The notes below the pieces were generated by a model. The model made no database searches. It was not told where the DNA came from and worked only from the letters and a program-made list of their open reading frames with translations. Below, one piece after another: positions 1-5,755 of a stretch of DNA of 5,863 nt. Within the stretch, counting starts at the first letter, position 1, and each line of letters begins with the position of its first letter. This stretch comes from Opitutales bacterium (GTDB lineage Bacteria; Verrucomicrobiota; Verrucomicrobiia; Opitutales; UBA2987), in assembly GCA_021772555.1 (NCBI GenBank), contig JAJFLT010000254.1:1-5863 (forward strand), given 5' to 3'. Both the position numbers and the translations under genes were made by a program.

Positions 1-1425
1 GTCGAAGAAGAAGCGGAGGACGCCGAAACCAAACCCGCTATTGAAGAACCCAAACCGGACCGCTCCGCCAATCCTGTCTCGGTTTATGTCATTCCTGTTC
101 AGGAGGGCATCGGCAAACCCATCCTCTACATTGTCCGGCGCGGTCTAAAAGAGGCTATCGACAACGATATCCATACCGTTGTGCTGGACATCAATACGCC
201 GGGCGGGCGCCTTGATGTAACGCTCGAATTGATGCAAATGCTGGATCGTTTCGAGGGAGACACCGTCGCCTACGTTAACGACGAAGCCATATCGGCCGGC
301 GCCTTCATCTCGATCGCCACGGATGACATTTATTTCACGCCCCAGGGAATTATTGGGGCCGCCGCGGCTGTATCCGGTGGCGGGCAGGAGATCGATGAGA
401 CAATGAAGCTGAAAATCAACAGCTACCTGGGGGCCAAGGTGCGCAGCATGACGGGCGAATACCGCTACCGTTCGAAAGTTCTCAAAGCCATGATGGTTGC
501 CGATTTCGTTTTGGAGGTGGATGAAAAGGTTCTTAAAGAAGAGGGCGAACTACTTTCCTTGACGGCGGATGAAGCGATGAAGGAATACGGCGACCCACCT
601 GAGCCACTGCTGGGGGCGGGCATCGCCGAGACGGTGGAGGAATTGCTGGACCACAAATACGGTGAGGGGAATCATGTGGTCAAAAAGTTTACAGTAACCT
701 GGTCGGAATCGTTTGCCCAGTATATGGAAACGATCGCTCCGGTTCTTTTGGGCATCGGTTTTCTCCTTCTCATGGTTGAATTCAAAACCCCCGGGTTCGG
801 TGTTCCGGGGATCTCCGGCATTGTTTTGCTGCTCATTGTTTTTGCCAGCAATTACGTGGCCGGGTTGGCCGGGCATGAGGCCATCATCGTTTTCTTTGTG
901 GGGATCATTTTCATCGGTCTGGAACTCTTTGTTTTACCGGGTACGATCTTTTTCGGGATGGTGGGCATTCTGCTCATGTTCGGTTCCCTCATCTGGTCCC
1001 TGGCCGACATCTGGCCAGATGACTTCAAAGATACCGGCGAGGGCATTCCCTTCGATCCGGCGGTGCTGTGGGAACCCGTCTACGATATCACCTTCGGCTT
1101 GGTCATTGCGGCGGTTGGTTTTGCCCTCCTATGGCGTTACTTGCCCAAAACAAGCATCTGGGACAAGCTGGTCCTGAGCGACACTATCGCGGATGTCGAT
1201 CCAGTCATTGCCAAAGGCGGAGCCATTACCGGCTCCGGCGGCTCGCTGCCTGAAATCGGAAGCGTGGGAAAAGCCGTCACCGACCTGCACCCGTTGGGCG
1301 AGGTCGAGATTGATGGTATCCGCTTCCAGGCCACCTCACCCCTCGATGTGGTAGAAAAAGGCGAAGAAGTCAGGGTAACGGATTATAAGAATTTTGCCCT
1401 AGAGGTGAAAAAAGAGAAAAGATGA
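1..1425 (+). CDS. Long NfeD-family membrane serine protease (ClpP-like + NfeD), 5' partial
   Basis: The frame is open from the first base, so the start and any signal peptide lie outside; 474 residues are visible. Residues 1-25 are an acidic, Pro-rich linker. Residues about 26-215 form a ClpP-class protease domain: 'VIPVQEGIG' strand, 'LDINTPGGR' loop (62-70), and 'AISAG' with the likely nucleophile Ser98 (codon 292-294). In the archaeal homologue PH1510 a Ser/Lys dyad cleaves stomatin; the Lys here should be among K136, K138 or K146, with K138 the best spaced. Membrane segments follow at about 244-261, 271-288, 293-311, 316-335 and 362-378, with the NfeD loop 'PGFGVPG' at 264-270. The C-terminal OB-fold covers about 418-469. 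The short nfeD begins 7 nt downstream and floA follows, so a role in processing or organising SPFH/flotillin assemblies is inferred. The family call is firm; the substrate is unknown. Confidence 0.93.
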   Translation, partial: VEEEAEDAETKPAIEEPKPDRSANPVSVYVIPVQEGIGKPILYIVRRGLKEAIDNDIHTVVLDINTPGGRLDVTLELMQMLDRFEGDTVAYVNDEAISAGAFISIATDDIYFTPQGIIGAAAAVSGGGQEIDETMKLKINSYLGAKVRSMTGEYRYRSKVLKAMMVADFVLEVDEKVLKEEGELLSLTADEAMKEYGDPPEPLLGAGIAETVEELLDHKYGEGNHVVKKFTVTWSESFAQYMETIAPVLLGIGFLLLMVEFKTPGFGVPGISGIVLLLIVFASNYVAGLAGHEAIIVFFVGIIFIGLELFVLPGTIFFGMVGILLMFGSLIWSLADIWPDDFKDTGEGIPFDPAVLWEPVYDITFGLVIAAVGFALLWRYLPKTSIWDKLVLSDTIADVDPVIAKGGAITGSGGSLPEIGSVGKAVTDLHPLGEVEIDGIRFQATSPLDVVEKGEEVRVTDYKNFALEVKKEKR

Positions 1426-1432
1426 CTAAGAT

Positions 1433-1906
1433 ATGCTAACCATTGTTTTTCTATTCGCCCTGGCCCTGATTCTCTTTTTCCTGGAAATTTTCGTTCCCGG
1501 CGGAGTCCTCGCCATATTAGGCGTTGTCATGCTCATTGCAGCTTGCGCTTACGGCTATATCGATTACGGCGGGACCACGGCGATGGTCATCTTTTGCATC
1601 TCGGGCACATTGGCCCTGATCATGTTTTTCGTGGAGATTTGGCTGATCCAGCACAAACGGTTTGGAAAATTCATCCGTTTGGATAAAACAATCAGCGGGT
1701 CCAGCCTCGAACCGCAGGCCAAAGCGGAAGAGATCGTTGGAAAAAAGGGGGAAGCCTTGACAAAAATGGCGCCCACCGGCATGATTTTAGTTGATGGGAA
1801 AAAATACGAGGCCTTCTCCCAGTCCGGCCTGCTGGAAGAGGCCACACCCGTTGAAGTGGTTCGGGTCGATAACTTTAGAATAATCGTTAAAAGCACAGGA
1901 ACATAA
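1433..1906 (+). CDS. Short NfeD-family membrane protein (OB-fold, no protease domain)
   Basis: A 157-residue protein with three hydrophobic segments (about 2-20, 25-43, 50-72), the NfeD loop 'FVPGG' at 20-24, and a soluble C-terminal OB-fold at about 102-153 ('GKKGEALTKMAPTG', 'VDGKKYEAFS', 'VEVVRVDNFRIIVK'). It matches the C-terminal half of the upstream gene: both carry an 'LE.F..PG' stretch inside the membrane region and an OB-fold ending in a 'V..VD/TDYKNF..V' strand. ATG 1433 is fixed by an in-frame TAA at 1427-1429. There is no strong Shine-Dalgarno, and the gene starts 7 nt after the preceding stop, so translational coupling is likely. Known NfeD OB domains interact with flotillin/stomatin-type SPFH proteins. 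Its position 2 nt before floA suggests it is the dedicated membrane partner of FloA; that is inference. Confidence 0.92.
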   Translation: MLTIVFLFALALILFFLEIFVPGGVLAILGVVMLIAACAYGYIDYGGTTAMVIFCISGTLALIMFFVEIWLIQHKRFGKFIRLDKTISGSSLEPQAKAEEIVGKKGEALTKMAPTGMILVDGKKYEAFSQSGLLEEATPVEVVRVDNFRIIVKSTGT

Positions 1907-1908
1907 TC

Positions 1909-2955
1909 ATGAGTATGCACCTTCCCCTAGCCATAACCCCCACACAAATTATATCTCTGGGCATAGCCTTTGCCTTCATAGTGCTCGGGTTTATCATTTT
2001 CTCCTTTATCAGCGTATGGTTGAAGGCGCAGTCGTCCGGCGCCCCCGTTTCCCTGTGGAACCTGGTCGTCATGCGCTGGTTCCGCAAACTCCCCTATAAC
2101 CTGATCGTGGAGGCCCGCATCGCCGCCGTCAAAGCGGGCATCGATGTGGAAATCGCCGAACTGGAAACCCATTATATGGCGGGGGGTGACATCATGCAGA
2201 CCACCCTCGGCCTCATCAATGCGAAAAAAGCGGGCATCGAGATCGACTGGGACCGGGCCTGCACCATCGACCTGGCCACCAAAGGGACGGACAAGTCGAT
2301 TATTGAAGCGGTGCGCACCTCCATCAACCCAAAGGTGATCGATGTGCCAGGGGCCGGCAGCGGCCGTGCCACTATCGATGGTGTGGCCAAGGACGGCATC
2401 CAGGTCAAAGCGCGCGCCCGTGTGACAGTTCGAAGCAACCTTGAACGCTATGTCGGCAGCGCTCAGGAAGAAACCATCATCGCGCGCGTGGGCGAAGGCA
2501 TTGTGACCACCATCGGCTCGGCCGAAACTTACAAGTGGGTACTGGAAAACCCGGACTCTATTTCCAAGAATGTTCTCAGCCGTGGTCTCGACACCGGCAC
2601 GGCCTTCGAAATTCTCTCGATCGATATTGCCGATATCGATGTAGGTGAGAACATCGGCGCCGCGTTGCAGGTAGCCCAAGCCGAGGCCAATAAGGATATG
2701 GCCCAGGCCCAGGCCGAAATCCGCCGCGCCGCCGCCGTAGCGGTGGAACAGGAAAATAAAGCCAAGGTGCAGGAAATGCAGGCCAAAGTGGTGGAAGCGC
2801 AAGCCGAGGTGCCCCTGGCCATGGCCGAAGCATTCCGAACGGGCAACCTCGGAGTGATGGACTATTACAAAATGATGAACATACAGTCCGATACTGAAAT
2901 GCGTCGCACCATCTCCAAACCCGAAGAGGATGATGATATAGAAGGCAATCCTTGA
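1909..2955 (+). CDS. floA: Flotillin-like protein FloA (SPFH family, formerly UPF0365/YqfA)
   Basis: This 348-residue protein reads closely along the Bacillus subtilis FloA sequence as I remember it. It has a membrane-inserting hydrophobic stretch at about 12-38, 'LETHYMAGGDI' (85-95), 'SINPKVIDVP' (138-147), 'KARARVTVRSN' (167-177), 'ETIIARVGEGIV' (188-199), 'GLDTGTAFEILSIDIADIDVG' region (226-246), an Ala/Glu/Gln-rich oligomerisation coil at about 252-300, and 'VPLAMAEAFR..N.GVMDYY' (301-320). FloA forms membrane-associated oligomers that organise membrane microdomains and fluidity. A small Gly/Ser/Arg-rich insert sits at about 147-157. ATG 1909 is preferred over ATG 1915 because AGGA at 1897-1900 lies 8 nt before it. 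It is 2 nt downstream of the short nfeD gene, so it is surely in the same operon. The acidic tail (about 339-345) is less conserved. Confidence 0.97.
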   Translation: MSMHLPLAITPTQIISLGIAFAFIVLGFIIFSFISVWLKAQSSGAPVSLWNLVVMRWFRKLPYNLIVEARIAAVKAGIDVEIAELETHYMAGGDIMQTTLGLINAKKAGIEIDWDRACTIDLATKGTDKSIIEAVRTSINPKVIDVPGAGSGRATIDGVAKDGIQVKARARVTVRSNLERYVGSAQEETIIARVGEGIVTTIGSAETYKWVLENPDSISKNVLSRGLDTGTAFEILSIDIADIDVGENIGAALQVAQAEANKDMAQAQAEIRRAAAVAVEQENKAKVQEMQAKVVEAQAEVPLAMAEAFRTGNLGVMDYYKMMNIQSDTEMRRTISKPEEDDDIEGNP

Positions 2956-3010
2956 TCGGTAAGTGTTTTATGGGTAAACCGTAATTCTTTATTCAGTTTA
3001 AATAATCCCC

Positions 3011-3030
3011 CAAGAAAAGGTTCTGTCTTG
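3011..3030 (+). promoter_or_regulatory. Ribosome binding site selecting a TTG start
   Basis: A purine run, AAGAAAAGG (3012-3020), lies 7 nt before TTG 3028-3030. The next in-frame start, ATG 3040, would be 19 nt away from it, which is too far. The site therefore supports the rarer TTG start. Confidence 0.6.
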
Positions 3031-3645
3031 GAAAAATTTATGGAAGTGATCGTTCCCCTGATCTTTCTGGTGGTCTGGGGGCTGGCCAAGATGTTCGGCG
3101 GCAACAAGGAGCAGAAAGAGGGCGAACCCTCCTCTTCTTCGCCTCCGGTCGAGGTTGACCGGACGCGGGAAATCCAGGAAGAAATCCGGCGCCGCATCGC
3201 GGAACGCAAGCAATCCCAGCAATCGGCGCCCGCCCAAACCCAGGCCCCGAGGCAACTGCAACCACAACCGCAGACCGGGCAGACGACACTGCACCCAACC
3301 ACCGCCGATCAGACCCAGCCCAGCCCATTCCAGCAATCCATACCCAAGCATCATTATGCCGCCCAAGAGCCAACCGGCAGCGAGGTGAATATGGAGGAGC
3401 AATTGCAGGAACAACTCCGGAAAATACAGGAAGCCCAGTCCCAGGCTAAAAGGATCAGAAGGATCGAAGCCAGGGGCAGATCGAGAAAATCTTCCGGGAA
3501 ACAGAAAGGCATTCGGGCCGAAGTGCTCGACTCCCTGCAAGATCCCAGAGGCCCGCGCAAAGCCATCATTTACATGGAAGTTCTCGGCGCCCCCGTCAGC
3601 GTCCGCCAAGATAGCGGTTTCCTCCACTTCTGGGAACAGAAGTAA
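3028..3645 (+). CDS. Small membrane-anchored coiled-coil, Gln/Pro-rich protein of unknown function
   Basis: I do not recognise a named family. The 205-residue protein has an N-terminal hydrophobic anchor (about 6-24) with no cleavage site, so the rest probably faces the cytoplasm. A charged helix follows (about 43-62, 'REIQEEIRRRIAERKQ'), then a low-complexity Gln/Pro/Thr linker (about 63-115), a second Glu/Gln/Arg helix (about 120-155), and a compact C-terminus (about 163-202) containing 'LDSLQDPRGPRKAIIYMEVLG' and then 'APVSVR'. That ending resembles a motif I recall at the C-termini of many Planctomycetes/Verrucomicrobia hypothetical proteins (pattern 'L.d....R.AI...EiLG.P..lR'); its function is unknown to me. 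It lies 72 nt after floA on the same strand, with no convincing terminator between, so it may share the nfeD-floA transcript. Start choice is TTG 3028; ATG 3040 is the alternative. Confidence 0.8.
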   Translation: MEKFMEVIVPLIFLVVWGLAKMFGGNKEQKEGEPSSSSPPVEVDRTREIQEEIRRRIAERKQSQQSAPAQTQAPRQLQPQPQTGQTTLHPTTADQTQPSPFQQSIPKHHYAAQEPTGSEVNMEEQLQEQLRKIQEAQSQAKRIRRIEARGRSRKSSGKQKGIRAEVLDSLQDPRGPRKAIIYMEVLGAPVSVRQDSGFLHFWEQK

Positions 3646-3662
3646 TTATTGGATTGGCAATC

Positions 3663-3727
3663 GCTTTATTGTATTTTAATCGACCAACAAAGCAGTAGGG
3701 TGTTTTCTAAATTAAAGTTTGTTTGGT
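3663..3727. terminator. Imperfect inverted repeats between convergent genes, weak terminator candidate
   Basis: Between the convergent stops at 3645 and 3733, ACCAACAAA (3683-3691) pairs with TTTGTTTGGT (3718-3727) with one bulged T. Alternatively, on the minus-strand RNA, CAACAAAGC (3685-3693) pairs with GCTTTATTG (3663-3671) through one G-U pair. Loops are long and the stems are AT-rich, with only short T tracts nearby. The placement fits a terminator but the structure is weak. Confidence 0.25.
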
Positions 3728-3732
3728 TATGT

Positions 3733-4596
3733 TTACCGGATGGAACTGATTATGTTCAACTGCGCATGTCTAACAAAACTTAGACTAGTAAACATATTCA
3801 TCATTTCAAACTCTGAACCCGGAGCTACCTTTATAAACATAGATGGTGTTTTAGAGTATATTTGCTCGGATACAGCCAGAACTCCTTCAATGTCAGACAT
3901 AAACCGGTTCGCCTCCAGGATTGTCCAACCCAAAGAGTTTGAAATATTAAATGTTGCTCCAATTGTCCAAGGTCTTGCGGATAATCCAGCCCATTTCACC
4001 AAATCATGACTCTCGATTTCATTAATTATCTTATTTTTATCTCGTCCCACTTCAATTTCGAGAATAAATGAAACTGTTTTTGGAAACCGGTAGAATTTTA
4101 TCCATTCGATTCCGATTGAGATTAGGTATTCCTTAAGTTCGTCCTCTTTAATTTCTTCTGTTATTCCGACAAACAGCTCCCCCTCTACGAAGCGAGTTCC
4201 ACCCCCCGGGGGGAAATCAATCCATGCTTCCTCGTCATGGCTATAGGATCGCCGTGGTGCTTTTGAACCTATTTGATAAGTCAACCACGAGTTGGACTCC
4301 GAGGAATATACATTTGGATAATGCGCTGAACTGGTCCAAAACCATCCGTAGAAATGGTCATACAACCAAACACCCTCTTCCTCGTCATAGAATCCGACTG
4401 CCCATAATCCTCCATGATCAATATGAAAGATTTGGTTAGAAGAACGGCTCTCAGACGAGAACCACCCAAACGATGCATAATGTTTCCAGCCATTCTCTTT
4501 CCCTTCCGCCGTTCTCCACATTGCATTTGCACTGGAATAGGATGCTATTAGTGGAAGAGATCCGATAATTATTACCATCTTGATTATCGTTTTCAT
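3733..4596 (-). CDS. Exported Trp-rich-domain protein with two tandem propeptide-like modules, unknown function
   Basis: A 287-residue protein of no named family I recognise. Residues 1-25 are a signal peptide (Lys2/Lys6, hydrophobic core, 'SANA' cleavage site). Residues about 36-127 form a Trp/Tyr/Gly-rich domain ('GWKHYASFGWF', 'GVWLYDHFYGWFWTSS', 'YPNVYSSESNSWLTY') typical of exported verrucomicrobial proteins. After a Pro/Gly linker (129-133), two modules of about 74 residues follow in tandem: 137-206 ('GELFVGI', helix, 'FILEIEVG', helix, 'LVKWAGL') and 211-282 ('GATFNIS', helix, 'SMFIKVAPGSE', helix, 'FVRHAQLN'). Their beta-alpha-beta pattern and 'V..A..N'-like ends recall subtilase propeptides, but no catalytic domain is present. 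ATG 4596 is preceded by a poor ribosome binding site but a good promoter. Base composition is visibly more AT-rich than in the neighbours, so it may be a lineage-specific or transferred gene. It is probably periplasmic or secreted. Confidence 0.85.
   Translation of the reverse strand: MKTIIKMVIIIGSLPLIASYSSANAMWRTAEGKENGWKHYASFGWFSSESRSSNQIFHIDHGGLWAVGFYDEEEGVWLYDHFYGWFWTSSAHYPNVYSSESNSWLTYQIGSKAPRRSYSHDEEAWIDFPPGGGTRFVEGELFVGITEEIKEDELKEYLISIGIEWIKFYRFPKTVSFILEIEVGRDKNKIINEIESHDLVKWAGLSARPWTIGATFNISNSLGWTILEANRFMSDIEGVLAVSEQIYSKTPSMFIKVAPGSEFEMMNMFTSLSFVRHAQLNIISSIR
4202..4213. repeat. C6G6 palindromic homopolymer tract inside the exported-protein gene
   Basis: Six C followed by six G form a perfect 12-bp palindrome that encodes the Pro-Pro-Gly-Gly-Gly linker (residues 129-133) between the Trp-rich domain and the tandem modules. 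It stands out in an AT-rich gene. Gain or loss of one base would shift the frame and remove the C-terminal half. Confidence 0.9.
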
Positions 4597-4648
4597 CTCA
4601 ATTAATCAATTTTTGTTGTGGTTAGTATTAAGCAACTCCAAGTTTGAT

Positions 4649-4677
4649 AATATAATGGAGGGAGTATATTTTTGCAA
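4649..4677 (-). promoter_or_regulatory. Sigma70-type promoter for the exported-protein gene
   Basis: On the minus strand, TTGCAA (4672-4677) is separated by 17 nt from TATATT (4649-4654). Both are near-consensus -35/-10 boxes with ideal spacing. Transcription would start near 4642, giving a leader of about 45 nt before ATG 4596. Confidence 0.5.
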
Positions 4678-4798
4678 CACCATAGCTATTTGAGCTGTTG
4701 GGAAACTGGATGCGTAATCCTTCCAAAGGACTGCAGTAATTTAATAGGGTCAGCCATGATCCGTTGGCGCAGCGACCTCAATATGGCGGCTAACTGAT

Positions 4799-4823
4799 AA
4801 AATTTGACTAAGATGAAGTCAAA
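4799..4823 (-). terminator. Candidate Rho-independent terminator downstream of rodZ
   Basis: A perfect 7-bp inverted repeat, TTTGACT (4803-4809) with AGTCAAA (4817-4823) and a 7-nt loop, lies 43 nt after the rodZ-like stop. Read on the minus strand it is followed at once by TTTT (4802-4799), as expected for an intrinsic terminator. The stem has only two G-C pairs, so it would be weak. Confidence 0.4.
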
Positions 4824-4866
4824 GAGACGGTTGAAACCCCCTTCTAGGCTTCTATGTTTTCCCAGC

Positions 4867-5628
4867 TTAATCCAAGGTGCTGGAGCCGACGCCGGGCTTG
4901 CCCATTTTGTATTTCTGGTCGCCTTTTTGTACGAGGAGGTTGTCCCCTTCGGTGAAGCCGATGCGGACCGGGCCTCTTTTAGTCAGGGTTTGGGTTTCGC
5001 CTTTGGCCAGGGTGCCGGAAAACAGGGGGCTGTTATCGCTCGTTTGGGTGACGGTGACGGTGACGTCGTCCTGAGCGATGAGGGTAATTTCTTCCTCCAC
5101 ATAGCCATCCTGAGTGGTTTCCGCCATGGTTCCGCCATCCCGCAGGCCAGGATTGATTTCCGGCGATGCGCCGGGGAGAATGAGTTTAACGATCAAAACT
5201 ACGATGGCCACGACCAAAATCGCGCCTCCGAAGAAGAGGGCCGCCTTCAAATAAGGTTCCCAATCGGCATCCTCGGATTTCGTTTTACCATATTTATTGC
5301 GGTTCAGGTCAGGGGCGTCGGTCAAAGTTTCTTTTTCCGGCAGTTCCATGCGCCCAAGCAGGTCCCTCTGCATTTCTTTACCTCCTTTGCCCTGACTAAT
5401 CTGGATGGCATCGTAATCGGTCAATAATTTCGCCGGATTGATTTTCAGAAATTTGGCATAGTTGCTGAGGAAACCGCGCAAATAGACTTCTTCCAGCGGG
5501 ATGTCCATGGAGTCATTCTCCATGGCATCGAGAAATTCACCTCGTATCTTGGTCGCCTCGGCCGCTTCCCTCAGGGATATGCCTTGGCGCTTGCGGGCTT
5601 CTTCCAGTCGTTCTCCTATGCTTTGCAT
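4867..5628 (-). CDS. rodZ: RodZ-like cell-shape protein (N-terminal HTH, one TM, periplasmic beta domain)
   Basis: This 253-residue protein has the full RodZ layout. A Cro/CI-like helix-turn-helix covers about 1-70 ('GERLEEARKRQGISLREAAEATKI'-type start, 'VYLRGFLSNYAKFL' at 48-61). Then come a charged cytoplasmic linker, one membrane span (about 127-152), and a beta-rich C-terminus (about 178-242) like DUF4115. In E. coli RodZ the HTH binds MreB through two aromatics in an 'F-LRG-Y' pattern; Tyr49 and Phe53 occupy the same places here, so MreB binding is plausible. RodZ anchors the MreB/elongation machinery in the inner membrane. ATG 5628 has AAAGGAAG upstream (TCCT at 5642-5645 on the plus strand, 13 nt away). 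The gene lies 127 nt downstream of ftsK on the same strand. The alternative reading is a generic HTH_25/DUF4115 protein without a shape role. Confidence 0.88.
   Translation of the reverse strand: MQSIGERLEEARKRQGISLREAAEATKIRGEFLDAMENDSMDIPLEEVYLRGFLSNYAKFLKINPAKLLTDYDAIQISQGKGGKEMQRDLLGRMELPEKETLTDAPDLNRNKYGKTKSEDADWEPYLKAALFFGGAILVVAIVVLIVKLILPGASPEINPGLRDGGTMAETTQDGYVEEEITLIAQDDVTVTVTQTSDNSPLFSGTLAKGETQTLTKRGPVRIGFTEGDNLLVQKGDQKYKMGKPGVGSSTLD
5047..5064. repeat. Three tandem GGTGAC hexamers within rodZ
   Basis: Three perfect 6-bp copies encode the alternating Val-Thr stretch of the periplasmic beta domain (residues about 189-194). This is probably a consequence of the alternating beta-strand codons, but it is a site where two-residue length changes could occur without a frameshift. 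Confidence 0.7.
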
Positions 5629-5686
5629 CCGTTATTCCACTTCCTTTCTAATGCGATAAAGGAATTTTGCCCGGCAATCAATGAGG

Positions 5687-5712
5687 ATTATATAAATTTT
5701 CCCGCTTTTCAA
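5687..5712 (-). promoter_or_regulatory. Possible promoter between ftsK and rodZ
   Basis: On the minus strand a perfect -10 box TATAAT (5687-5692) lies 59 nt upstream of the rodZ-like ATG, in an AT-rich patch. The best -35-like sequence, TTGAAA (5707-5712), is only 14 nt away, shorter than the usual 16-18, so the -35 element is doubtful. RodZ may be expressed from here as well as by read-through from ftsK. Confidence 0.35.
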
Positions 5713-5755
5713 TTATTGGCAAACAGGTGGATCGATTGTATTCGCCATATTTGTA

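Noticed and set aside
1927..2802. Long open frame on the minus strand opposite floA (291 codons), rich in Gly, His and Asp
   Set aside because: It is antisense to a very well conserved floA gene. Its composition is what GC-rich codon shadows give, and it shows no domain or membrane pattern of its own.
2956..3027. Possible terminator or promoter between floA and the next gene
   Set aside because: Only 4-5 bp repeats (CGGT/ACCG, TAAAC/GTTTA) are found, with no proper T-run after them and no paired -35/-10 boxes. Nothing beyond the ribosome binding site can be supported.
2998..3627. Minus-strand open frame opposite the coiled-coil protein gene
   Set aside because: Shadow of the plus-strand gene, which has a ribosome binding site, a membrane anchor and a recognisable C-terminal motif.
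3719..4009. Plus-strand frame of 96 codons near the end of the exported-protein gene
   Set aside because: Antisense to the tandem modules of the minus-strand gene, with no ribosome binding site or recognisable domain.
4720..4733. Short hairpin TCCTT-CCA-AAGGA in the intergenic region
   Set aside because: A 5-bp stem with a 3-nt loop and no adjacent T-run on either strand; common by chance.
4804..5427. Plus-strand open frame opposite rodZ (207 codons)
   Set aside because: The minus-strand reading is a complete RodZ architecture. The plus-strand product shows no family features.
5665..5680. Near-palindrome TTGCCCGGCAA upstream of rodZ as an operator or terminator
   Set aside because: Only a 4-bp stem with a 3-nt loop and a single copy. 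There is no evidence that it is a binding site.
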